Assembly (NCBI GenBank): GCA_945871455.1
Contig: CAMBXJ010000152.1
Span: 1-8,787, forward strand
Length of the DNA stretch: 8,787 bases
Source: Asaia bogorensis
GTDB lineage: Bacteria > Pseudomonadota > Alphaproteobacteria > Acetobacterales > Acetobacteraceae
Reading direction: 5' to 3'
Every line of letters begins with the position of its first letter. Position 1 is the first letter of the stretch. This document shows, in pieces, positions 1 to 6,089 of the stretch. The notes under the pieces are model-generated. The model made no database searches and had not been told where the DNA came from. It worked only from the letters and a program-made list of their open reading frames with translations. The position numbers and the translations under genes were made by a program.

Positions 1-78
1 TGGCGCGGGGAGGATTTCGCGCGCTGGCGAGAGGATCTGGCCCGCCGTCTGGCGGCCGGGGAGGAAGTGGGGATCTGA
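1..78 (+). CDS. C-terminal tail of an unidentified protein (partial, 5' end outside window)
   Basis: Frame 1 is open from the first base and ends at a TGA at 76-78, giving 25 residues that start WRGEDFARWRED and end GEEVGI. The tail is charged and probably helical, with alternating Arg/Glu/Asp and Trp. Nearly all third codon positions are G or C, as in the other genes here, which is the main reason to believe it is coding. Its stop lies only 7 bp from the stop of the convergent oxygenase gene on the other strand. I do not recognise the family and 25 residues are too few to assign one. Confidence 0.5.
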   Translation, partial: WRGEDFARWREDLARRLAAGEEVGI

Positions 79-85
79 CCCCGGT

Positions 86-1078
86 TCAGGCTGCGGCGGC
101 GCGCTTGGATGCCTCGATCTTGGCGAACCGGTGGGCGCCGGCGCGAATGGGCGGATATTTCGGCGGATGGTCGGCCGACTGGCAGGTGGGCAGGCATTCC
201 ACCACCAGGTCGTCGTTCGGGTTGCAGAAGAACGCGAATGACAGCCGGCGTGCGGCCCCAGCCGAACCAGGCGGTGGGTTCACCACGCGGTGCTGGTTGG
301 ACAGCCAGGTATCGTTCGACCAACGCATCATCAGGTCGCCGATATTGACCACGAAACTGTGCGGATTGGTGCGTGCGTCGATCCAACCGCCATCGGGCGT
401 GCGGACCTGCAGGCCGCCGAGCCGGTCCTGACCAAGCAGCAAGGTCAGGGCGCCGTAATCGGTATGGGCGCCGGCGCGAAGTTGGTTGGGTTCGGGGGAT
501 TCCGCTTGCGCCGGGTAGTGATTGACCCGAAACGTCGAATTGTGATTTGTGAAACGATCGACGAAGTAGCGGGGCGGCAGGTCCATGCCGATGGCAAACA
601 GTTCCATCAGCACGTCCATCAACCGCTCCATCTCCTGATAGTAGCGGGTCAGGTTGTCACGAAAGTCCGGGGCGTCGTGGGGCCAGACATTGGGCGTGTA
701 GGTGACGCCGATGCGGTCCAGTACCGCCTGCTCCCGCTCCACCCGTAACGGCCCCATGCCGAACCCCTCCTTCAGGTCGGGCGGGGTGCGAACGCCGGTT
801 GTCAGGGCCAATGTTTCCAGCCCGAAGTCCAGATAGCCGCGCGGCGATCCCTGGACGGTACTTTTGATGCCCATCTTCTCGGCCAGGGGGCGGTCGAAAA
901 ATGCGGTGGATTGCGCGAAGGCGGCATCGATCAGGGGCGCCGGAACACCGTGGCCGGATATGACGAAGAAGCCCAGATGCCGCAGTTCGGCGGCGATTTC
1001 CGCCGCCCAGAGCCGCTTTCTCGCGTTATCGGCGCTGCCGATGCCGGTCAGGTCGATCTCGCGCAATGTATGGGTCAT
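86..1078 (-). CDS. 2-oxoglutarate/Fe(II)-dependent oxygenase, isopenicillin N synthase-like family
   Basis: A cytosolic non-haem iron oxygenase of 330 aa, normal length for the family. Members couple O2 and usually 2-oxoglutarate decarboxylation to oxidation of a small substrate. An N-terminal DIOX_N-type region covers about residues 5-120 (note HLGFFVISGHGVP near 34-46). The jelly-roll catalytic domain covers about 180-290. The iron ligands are visible as H205-x-D207 in GAHTDYGALT and H263 in SNQHRV. The 2-oxoglutarate carboxylate motif R-x-S is R278-L-S280. All key residues are present, so the enzyme should be active. The ATG at 1076-1078 has only a weak upstream purine run (GGGAA), but the protein begins at the usual place for the family. 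The gene is divergent from the substrate-binding protein gene, and a perfect dyad at 1122-1150 sits 44-72 bp upstream of the start. The substrate cannot be told from sequence: related proteins act on amino acids, nucleobases, plant-type metabolites and ethylene-forming substrates. Confidence 0.92.
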   Translation of the reverse strand: MTHTLREIDLTGIGSADNARKRLWAAEIAAELRHLGFFVISGHGVPAPLIDAAFAQSTAFFDRPLAEKMGIKSTVQGSPRGYLDFGLETLALTTGVRTPPDLKEGFGMGPLRVEREQAVLDRIGVTYTPNVWPHDAPDFRDNLTRYYQEMERLMDVLMELFAIGMDLPPRYFVDRFTNHNSTFRVNHYPAQAESPEPNQLRAGAHTDYGALTLLLGQDRLGGLQVRTPDGGWIDARTNPHSFVVNIGDLMMRWSNDTWLSNQHRVVNPPPGSAGAARRLSFAFFCNPNDDLVVECLPTCQSADHPPKYPPIRAGAHRFAKIEASKRAAAA

Positions 1079-1121
1079 GGGGTTCCCGCGCTGAAGCTGT
1101 CCACGATCCGGAACCTAGAGT

Positions 1122-1150
1122 GGTTTGCCCGCGACTGGAACCGGCAAACC
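1122..1150. promoter_or_regulatory. Perfect 8-bp inverted repeat, candidate operator
   Basis: The arms GGTTTGCC (1122-1129) and GGCAAACC (1143-1150) are exact reverse complements separated by 13 bp. The arm centres are 21 bp apart, two helical turns, which suits a dimeric DNA-binding regulator. The dyad lies between the divergent oxygenase and substrate-binding protein genes, much nearer the oxygenase start. No regulator gene is in the window, so the protein that would bind is unknown. An RNA hairpin role is less likely because of the long loop. Confidence 0.4.
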
Positions 1151-1281
1151 GCTCGGTCACCTTGTTTGGTCGCCGGGTTCTTCCTGCCGCGTGCCGCTCC
1201 TCGCGATCCTGCGTTGAACCGACCAACCGTTGCGGCCAAGCCAGGCGGGGTGGCCGCGGGCCGGAATGGCCGGTTCTCTGA

Positions 1282-1311
1282 TTGACATCGTGGAACCCGG
1301 ATGCGTTGATC
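1282..1311 (+). promoter_or_regulatory. Candidate sigma-70-type promoter for the substrate-binding protein gene
   Basis: A perfect consensus -35 hexamer TTGACA is at 1282-1287. After 17-18 bp a weak -10 (GTTGAT at 1305-1310 or TTGATC at 1306-1311) follows. The predicted start of transcription near 1317-1320 would give a leader of about 35 nt that includes the hairpin at 1323-1338. The -35 is convincing; the -10 is poor, so activation by a regulator is possible. Confidence 0.4.
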
Positions 1312-1322
1312 GTCCCAACACG

Positions 1323-1338
1323 CGCCGACAAATCGGCG
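1323..1338 (+). promoter_or_regulatory. Hairpin immediately upstream of the Shine-Dalgarno
   Basis: CGCCGA (1323-1328), loop CAAA, TCGGCG (1333-1338) is a perfect 6-bp stem. It ends three bases before the GGGAG ribosome-binding sequence at 1342-1346. It could be a 5' mRNA stabiliser or translation element, or a DNA operator. It has no T-run, so it is not a terminator. Confidence 0.35.
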
Positions 1339-1352
1339 TTCGGGAGAATCGC

Positions 1353-2936
1353 ATGCACAGGATTTCCAGTCTGATCGTGGCCGCGCTGCTGGCGCTCGCC
1401 AGTGGCGCATCGGCGCAACAATCGGGTGGCGTCCTGAGGCTGACCCACCGCGACAGTCCGGCCAGCCTGTCGATTCACGAGGAAGGCACCAACTCGGTTC
1501 TGACGCCGATGATGTCGGCCTTCAACAACCTGGTCATCTACGACCAGCATGTGAAGCAGAACAGCATGGCCTCGATCGTGCCGGAGCTGGCGACGGCCTG
1601 GTCCTGGAACGAGGAGCGGACGCGGCTGACGTTCAAGTTGCGCGAAGGCGTGAAGTGGCATGACGGCAAGCCGTTCACGGCCAAGGATGTCAAATGCACC
1701 TGGGATCTTCTCATCGGCAAGGCGCAGGACAAATTTCGCCTGAACTTCCGGGAAGGTTGGTACAAGAATCTGGCCGAGGTCACGATCTCAGGCGATCAGG
1801 AGGCGGTGTTTCACCTGAAGAAACCACAGCCGGCCTTCCTGGCGCTGCTCGCATCCGGATATTCGCCGGTCTATCCATGCCATGTGCCGCCGAACGCGAT
1901 GCGCACGCAGCCGATCGGGACCGGGCCGTTCAAGTTCGCCGAGTTCAAGCGTAACGAGTCGATCAAGCTGGTCCGCAATCCCGATTACTGGAAGAAGGGT
2001 CTGCCCTATCTGGATGGGATCGAGTTCACCATCATTCCCAACCGCTCGACCGCCATCTTGTCGTTCGTGTCGGGCAAGTTCGATGTCACCTTCCCGTTCG
2101 AGCTGACCATTCCGCTGGTCAAGGACCTGAAGGTGCAGGCGCCGCAGGCGATCTGTGAGATCGCGTCGAGCAATGTCAGCACCAACCTGATGGTCAACCG
2201 CGAAGTCGTGCCATTCAACAATGCGGAAGTCCGGCGCGCCATGGCGTTGTCCTTGGACCGCAAGACGTTCATCGACATCCTGTCCGAAGGCCAGGCCGAT
2301 CCGGGGGGAGCGATGCTGCCACCGCCCGAAGGCATCTGGGGCATGCCGGTGGAGATGCTGCGCGCCCTGCCGGGCTACGGTACCGATGTCGAGAAGAACA
2401 GGGAGGAAGCGCAGAAGATCATGCGCGGTCTTGGCTACGGGCCGGAAAAGCGGATCAAGGTGAAGGTGGCAACCCGCAATATCGCGCCCTATCGTGATCC
2501 CGCGGTGATCCTGATCGATCAGTTGAAACACATCTATATCGACGGGGAGCTTGACGTGATCGAGACGGCGATCTGGCATGCCAAGATCGCCCGCAAGGAC
2601 TACGACATGGGCCTGAACCTGACCGGCAGCGGCGTCGACGATCCGGATCAGCAGTTCTATGAGAACTACGCATGCGGCTCTCAGCGCAACTACACCAGCT
2701 ATTGCAACGCGGAAATCGACGCGCTGATCGACAAGCAGTCGGCGGAGATCGACCAGGAGAAGCGCAAGAAAATCGTCTGGGAGATCGATCGCAAGTTGCA
2801 GGAAGACGGCGCCCGTCCGATCATCTTCCATGGCCGGTCCGCCACCTGCTGGCAGCCGAAGGTCAAGAACATGACCATTATGGTCAACAGTATCTACAAT
2901 GGCTGGCGGTTCGAGGACGTGTGGCTGGAGAAATAG
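1353..2936 (+). CDS. ABC transporter periplasmic substrate-binding protein, family 5 (peptide/nickel/opine type)
   Basis: A 527-aa secreted binding protein that would capture a solute in the periplasm and hand it to an ABC permease. The start at 1353 is chosen over an in-frame ATG at 1230 because it has GGGAG six bases upstream and opens directly into a signal peptide: HR, then a hydrophobic run (LIVAALLALASG) and a likely cleavage after ASA at residue 21. No lipobox Cys is present, so the product is probably soluble. Family hallmarks are LREGVKWHDGKPFTAKDV at 97-114, IGTGPFKF at 188-195, RNPDYW at 208-213 and VRRAMALSLDRK at 293-304. The length is typical (500-550). No permease or ATPase gene lies on either side, so it is an orphan here. 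Family 5 proteins bind peptides, opines, nickel, haem, oligosaccharides and other ligands; sequence alone does not say which. Transcription probably ends at the hairpin at 2944-2971. Confidence 0.93.
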   Translation: MHRISSLIVAALLALASGASAQQSGGVLRLTHRDSPASLSIHEEGTNSVLTPMMSAFNNLVIYDQHVKQNSMASIVPELATAWSWNEERTRLTFKLREGVKWHDGKPFTAKDVKCTWDLLIGKAQDKFRLNFREGWYKNLAEVTISGDQEAVFHLKKPQPAFLALLASGYSPVYPCHVPPNAMRTQPIGTGPFKFAEFKRNESIKLVRNPDYWKKGLPYLDGIEFTIIPNRSTAILSFVSGKFDVTFPFELTIPLVKDLKVQAPQAICEIASSNVSTNLMVNREVVPFNNAEVRRAMALSLDRKTFIDILSEGQADPGGAMLPPPEGIWGMPVEMLRALPGYGTDVEKNREEAQKIMRGLGYGPEKRIKVKVATRNIAPYRDPAVILIDQLKHIYIDGELDVIETAIWHAKIARKDYDMGLNLTGSGVDDPDQQFYENYACGSQRNYTSYCNAEIDALIDKQSAEIDQEKRKKIVWEIDRKLQEDGARPIIFHGRSATCWQPKVKNMTIMVNSIYNGWRFEDVWLEK

Positions 2937-2943
2937 GCACGCT

Positions 2944-2971
2944 GTCCGCCCCTTCTAACCCAGGGGCGGAC
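2944..2971. terminator. Hairpin terminator between convergent genes
   Basis: Bases 2944-2953 (GTCCGCCCCT) and 2962-2971 (AGGGGCGGAC) form a perfect 10-bp GC-rich stem with an 8-nt loop. It starts 8 bp after the stop of the substrate-binding protein gene and ends 15 bp before the stop of the convergent amidohydrolase gene. There is no long T-run on either side, only ATCTTCG on the + side, so termination may be partly Rho-assisted. The position suits a shared, bidirectional terminator. Confidence 0.7.
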
Positions 2972-2985
2972 ATCTTCGTCGGCTG

Positions 2986-4086
2986 TCAGGCGGTCAGGCC
3001 GTAGAATTCGGCGACGTTGCCGTACAACACCCGGTTGCGTTGCTCCTCCGTCAGATGCGCGGTCTGTTCGGCGATGACGTCCTGGCTCCAGGGCCAGGTT
3101 GAATCGCTGTGCGGGAAGTCGTTGGCCCACATCAACTGGTGCGGTGCCATCATGTCGGCCAGTTGGAACGCGACGTGATCGTCCTGGAAGGTCAGGCGGA
3201 TATTCTCGCGGAAGTAGTGCGACGGCAGTTGCGGAAGCTCCTGTCCCTTCAGCCAGTAACGATGCCGCTTGTAGGCATGGTCCATGCGATACATGAAATG
3301 CGGCGCCCAGCCGGCATCGGCCTCCACGCAGGCGACTTTCAGCTTCGGGTGGCGCGCGAAGACGCCGCCGAAGATCAGCATCGCCATGATGTCCTGACAG
3401 CCGCGGATGATCGACAGGAAGGCGTTGATCTTCGGCCCGCGCGGTCGGTTGGAGGCGTCTGAGTTTGACGTCAGGATATGGAACGACAGCGGCAGGTTCA
3501 GCGCCACCGCGGCTTCCCAGAACGGGTCGTAGGCGGGATCGTCGTAGTCGGACTCGCCGGGGTTGCCGGGCATCATCACGCCCTTGAAGCCCATCGCCTT
3601 GATCTGTTGCAGGTCGGCGATGCCCTCCTTGATGGTGCGGATGGCGGTCTGACCCATGCCGATCAGGCGATCCGGGTCGTGCGACGTGTATTCTTGCAGC
3701 CACCGGTTATAGGCGTCGAAGCAGACCTTCTTGTAGTCCAAGTCCTTGTGGTTGCACAAAACCATGCCCACGGTGGGGTAGATGATCTCGGCGCCGACGC
3801 CGTCGCGGTCCTGGTCGCCCAGGCGCGCCTTGGGGTCCCAGCCGCCACGGTGCAGATCCTCGAATTTGGCGCCTTCCTTGCTGAGTTTGCTGGGGTCGAC
3901 GCCGGCGGCGGCGACCAGGCCCATCGGGATGGTCTGCTTCATGCCCTCGACGACGTAGATGTCGCCGAAGCGGGCGTCGCGCACGATATGCGGGGCGCGG
4001 TCCCGGAAGAGCGGGTCGATATGGGCGCGGTAGCAGTCGGGTGGTTCGGTGATGTGGGAGTCGGCGGAGATCGGTTTTTGTGCCAT
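2986..4086 (-). CDS. Amidohydrolase family 2 metal-dependent hydrolase or decarboxylase
   Basis: A 366-aa TIM-barrel enzyme of the amidohydrolase-2 group (Pfam PF04909). Known members hydrolyse C-N or C-O bonds or decarboxylate aromatic acids, for example the ACMSD and gamma-resorcylate decarboxylase relatives. Visible metal and active-site candidates are D9-x-H11-x-x-E14 in ADSHITEP, H203 in LSFHIL, E255 in VEADAGW and D323 with H326 in ANDFPHSDSTWP. The first strand carries D-x-H-x-x-E rather than the classical H-x-H; this DSH..EP form is found in one branch of the family. Strand 8 DFPHxDSTWP is characteristic. No signal peptide is seen, so it should be cytosolic. The ATG at 4084-4086 has AGGAAA (4093-4098) a suitable distance upstream. 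The start region reads through a hairpin cluster at 4116-4196 that would lie in its leader if the promoter is beyond it. The real substrate is unknown. Confidence 0.88.
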   Translation of the reverse strand: MAQKPISADSHITEPPDCYRAHIDPLFRDRAPHIVRDARFGDIYVVEGMKQTIPMGLVAAAGVDPSKLSKEGAKFEDLHRGGWDPKARLGDQDRDGVGAEIIYPTVGMVLCNHKDLDYKKVCFDAYNRWLQEYTSHDPDRLIGMGQTAIRTIKEGIADLQQIKAMGFKGVMMPGNPGESDYDDPAYDPFWEAAVALNLPLSFHILTSNSDASNRPRGPKINAFLSIIRGCQDIMAMLIFGGVFARHPKLKVACVEADAGWAPHFMYRMDHAYKRHRYWLKGQELPQLPSHYFRENIRLTFQDDHVAFQLADMMAPHQLMWANDFPHSDSTWPWSQDVIAEQTAHLTEEQRNRVLYGNVAEFYGLTA

Positions 4087-4115
4087 GGTCGTTTCCTCGT
4101 TGTGTTGTTGTTGAT

Positions 4116-4196
4116 GGGCGGGGCTTCCGCCCCCAATGGTCCTTGGGGACCCCGACCAGGGCTCGGCCCTGGACCCGCCAAAGGCACGGCCTTTGG
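4116..4196. repeat. Cluster of four consecutive hairpins, probably a dispersed intergenic repeat
   Basis: Four perfect inverted repeats follow each other with 4-5 bp gaps: 4116-4132 (GGGCGG/CCGCCC, loop 5), 4138-4151 (GGTCC/GGACC, loop 4), 4156-4172 (CCAGGGC/GCCCTGG, loop TCG) and 4178-4196 (CCAAAGGC/GCCTTTGG, loop ACG). They lie 29-110 bp upstream of the amidohydrolase start on its coding side. Similar GC-rich hairpin blocks occur between genes in some Acetobacteraceae, so this is probably a REP-like repeat; I state that from memory and it needs a genome search. Alternatives are a structured 5' leader of the amidohydrolase mRNA or a tandem transcription stop for antisense traffic. No coding potential was found in it. 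Confidence 0.6.
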
Positions 4197-4374
4197 AATG
4201 CGATTCTTTTGTTGGTTTTCCCCTTGTGGCGCCATGCTACGCGGCATTCCGGCCGGTGGTCCACTTCATCCGGGTGATGGCGGCCCACCTGCCAACGCCA
4301 ACGGCTTTCCGGCATGATGACGGCGCCGGACCGACAAGGGAACGACAGGACCGGCGGCAGGGGAGGGGACGCGG

Positions 4375-5340
4375 ATGCGGATCGGATTTATCGGCCTGGG
4401 GATCATGGGCGGGGCCCTGGTGGCAAACCTGCTGAAGTCCGGTTTCAACGTCACTGTCCACGATATCAACCGCACCGCCGCTGATCGTCATCTGGCGGCC
4501 GGTGCGCAATGGGCGGCATCCCCGCGTGAGGTTACCGCCCGGTCGGATGCGATTTTCACCTGCCTCCCCGACCTGCACGCCATTGAAACGGTGGCCATTG
4601 GCGAGGACGGCATCCTGTCCGCCATCCAGCCAGGCCGAGCCTATTTCGAGATGTCGACCAATTCGCCTGACCTGCTGAAACGCCTGCATGCCGCGTTCGC
4701 CGCCAAGGACGCCGCGATGCTGGACGCACCGGTCAGCGGCGGCGCCGGTGGAGCGGTGCTGGGGCGGCTGGCGATGTGGGTGGGGGGCGACCGGGATGCG
4801 TTCGACCGGTGCAAGTCGGCGCTGGACGCGATGGCGGATCGCGTGGTGCATGTCGGCCCCATCGGGTCCGGCCTGGTCACCAAGCTGGTGCATAACTGTT
4901 CCAGCCAGGCCATGCAGGCCGCCCTCGCCGAGGCTTTCGTGCTCGGCGTCAAGGCCGGCGCGGAACCCGTCGCGTTGTGGGAGGCGATCAGGCAAGGTTC
5001 CATCGGCCGCCGCCGCACCTATGACGGTCTGGTCGATGAGTTCCTGCCGGCCCATTACGAACCGCCCAGCGCCGCGCTGCGGATCGTGCACAAGGACATG
5101 ATGGTGGCGACGGAGTTGGCGCGGGACCTGGGCGTGCCGATGCGCTTCGCCAACCTCGCTTTGGCGGATATCGCGGAGGCGATGAACCGCGGCTGGGCCG
5201 AACGCGACGCCCGCTGCGTCATGCTGCTGCCGCAGGAACGCGTCGGTGTGCACATCGCCGAGGACCCGGAGCGGATCGCCGCGGTACTGCGCAAGGACCC
5301 GCCCGCCCCGACCGACACGAAGCGGGGCAAGGGGGAGTAG
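4375..5340 (+). CDS. NAD(P)-dependent oxidoreductase, 3-hydroxyisobutyrate dehydrogenase-like (beta-hydroxyacid dehydrogenase family)
   Basis: A 321-aa cytosolic dehydrogenase that should oxidise a beta-hydroxyacid (or reduce the matching semialdehyde) with NAD(P). The Rossmann dinucleotide site is GFIGLGIMGG at 4-13, followed by an acidic D30 after strand 2, which favours NAD over NADP. The substrate loop DAPVSGG is at 117-123. The catalytic lysine is K170 in GLVTKLVHN with N174 four residues on. K240 (HKDM) is the conserved C-terminal lysine. The family is usually 290-300 aa; here a polar tail of about 25 residues rich in Lys and Pro extends it. The ATG has GGAGG at 4362-4366 with an 8-nt spacer, and the dinucleotide motif begins at residue 4, so the start is secure. 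3-Hydroxyisobutyrate, tartronate semialdehyde, gamma-hydroxybutyrate and imine reductase activities all occur in this family, and no neighbour decides between them. Confidence 0.92.
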   Translation: MRIGFIGLGIMGGALVANLLKSGFNVTVHDINRTAADRHLAAGAQWAASPREVTARSDAIFTCLPDLHAIETVAIGEDGILSAIQPGRAYFEMSTNSPDLLKRLHAAFAAKDAAMLDAPVSGGAGGAVLGRLAMWVGGDRDAFDRCKSALDAMADRVVHVGPIGSGLVTKLVHNCSSQAMQAALAEAFVLGVKAGAEPVALWEAIRQGSIGRRRTYDGLVDEFLPAHYEPPSAALRIVHKDMMVATELARDLGVPMRFANLALADIAEAMNRGWAERDARCVMLLPQERVGVHIAEDPERIAAVLRKDPPAPTDTKRGKGE

Positions 5341-5355
5341 TGCTCGGCGTCACTA

Positions 5356-5386
5356 ATAATGCGGCCCGCGTCAGAACCATAATGCG
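5356..5386. repeat. Pair of ATAATGCG direct repeats, possible mobile-element end or recombination scar
   Basis: ATAATGCG occurs at 5356-5363 and again at 5379-5386, 23 bp apart, in an AT-richer patch straight after the dehydrogenase stop. Closely spaced short direct repeats of this type are seen near the ends of some tyrosine-recombinase elements, but no recombinase or transposase gene is present and no matching inverted end was found in the window. A plain coincidence or a regulator site remains possible. Confidence 0.3.
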
Positions 5387-5453
5387 ACGACTTTTCACAT
5401 GGCGGGCAGTGCCGAGACCGCGTAGCGGATCGGCATGCCGTCTGCGCCATTTG

Positions 5454-5528
5454 ATGAAGGACGCCCGCGACGCGGTGGCGAATGTGCTGGAGAACTGCTC
5501 CCTGGCCAAACTGGCGGTGTTTGCCTGA
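5454..5528 (+). pseudogene. Possible C-terminal gene remnant
   Basis: From the ATG at 5454 to the TGA at 5526-5528, 24 codons encode a helical segment (MKDARDAVANVLENCS...). About 21 of 24 codons end in G or C, as in the real genes here. The same frame upstream (from a GTG at 5340) loses this bias, is Arg-rich and crosses the ATAATGCG repeats. There is no ribosome-binding site at 5454. This suggests the tail of a gene whose front was lost. It ends 12 bp before the convergent coq7 stop. I do not recognise the peptide, and it could be a chance open stretch. Confidence 0.25.
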
Positions 5529-5540
5529 ACAAACCGGCCG

Positions 5541-6089
5541 CTACACCCGCTCGCTCAACCCGATCGCCACGCGGCAGCCGGCCTTGATCGCCGCCGATAG
5601 CAACCGATAGCCCGGAGCCGCTTCGGCGCCGTGATCCAGGGCGGTGTCGCGGTGTTCGCGTTCCTCCGCCCGGAAGGTTTCCAGGGTTGCCCGCAATTCG
5701 GGCTCGGTGTCGCCCAGGGCATCGATCTGCGCGGTGTAATGCGCGTCGATCGCCTCCTCCACCGCGACGGTGCAGGCCATGGCGGCTTTTTCCCCCAGCA
5801 ACGCGGTGGCGGCGCCCAGGGCGAACCCGGCCAGATGCCAGAGCGGCAGCAACGCGGTCGGGCGCACATGGCGGTCCGCGACGACCTTGTTGAACGTGTC
5901 CAGATGCTGTTGTTCCTGCGCCTGCATATGCCGCAGCAGCCCGGCTTTTCGTCCGCGTCCCAGCACCGCGAGCTGGCCTGCATAGATCCGGGTGGCGCCG
6001 TATTCGCCGGCGTGATCCACCCGGATCATCCGATCCAGAACCTCCCGTGGCTGGGGGTCTCCGGGCAAAGCGCGCGAAAGAGCGGTCAT
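5541..6089 (-). CDS. coq7: COQ7-type demethoxyubiquinone hydroxylase (ubiquinone biosynthesis)
   Basis: A 182-aa di-iron monooxygenase that adds the C6 hydroxyl to demethoxyubiquinone, the penultimate step of ubiquinone synthesis, at the inner face of the cytoplasmic membrane. The carboxylate-bridged iron ligands are all present in two repeats: E29 (HAGEYGA), E59-QQ-H62, E111 (VEEAID) and E143-RE-H146. Their spacing (30 between the first two, 52 to the third) matches the eukaryotic COQ7 pattern. The length matches short bacterial COQ7. The ATG at 6087-6089 was chosen because it gives the normal N-terminus (REVLDRMIRVDHAGE at 15-29) and has AGGAGG (6101-6106) upstream with an 11-nt spacer. The frame stays open far upstream, but that part is antisense or dsbB shadow. 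The start overlaps the dsbB stop as ATGA, so the two are co-transcribed and probably translationally coupled. The stop is 12 bp from the convergent remnant at 5528. Confidence 0.95.
   Translation of the reverse strand: MTALSRALPGDPQPREVLDRMIRVDHAGEYGATRIYAGQLAVLGRGRKAGLLRHMQAQEQQHLDTFNKVVADRHVRPTALLPLWHLAGFALGAATALLGEKAAMACTVAVEEAIDAHYTAQIDALGDTEPELRATLETFRAEEREHRDTALDHGAEAAPGYRLLSAAIKAGCRVAIGLSERV

Noticed and set aside
1788..2831. A 347-aa minus-strand frame inside the substrate-binding protein gene
   Set aside because: Antisense shadow of a high-GC gene; the sense strand has a signal peptide, a Shine-Dalgarno and family-5 motifs throughout.
3478..4317. A 279-aa plus-strand frame opposite the amidohydrolase
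   Set aside because: Antisense shadow rich in Val, Gly and Asp; it also runs through the hairpin cluster, and the minus strand carries the catalytic motifs.
4237..5253. A 338-aa minus-strand frame opposite the dehydrogenase
   Set aside because: His/Arg/Gln-rich antisense shadow with no motif; the plus strand encodes a complete Rossmann dehydrogenase.
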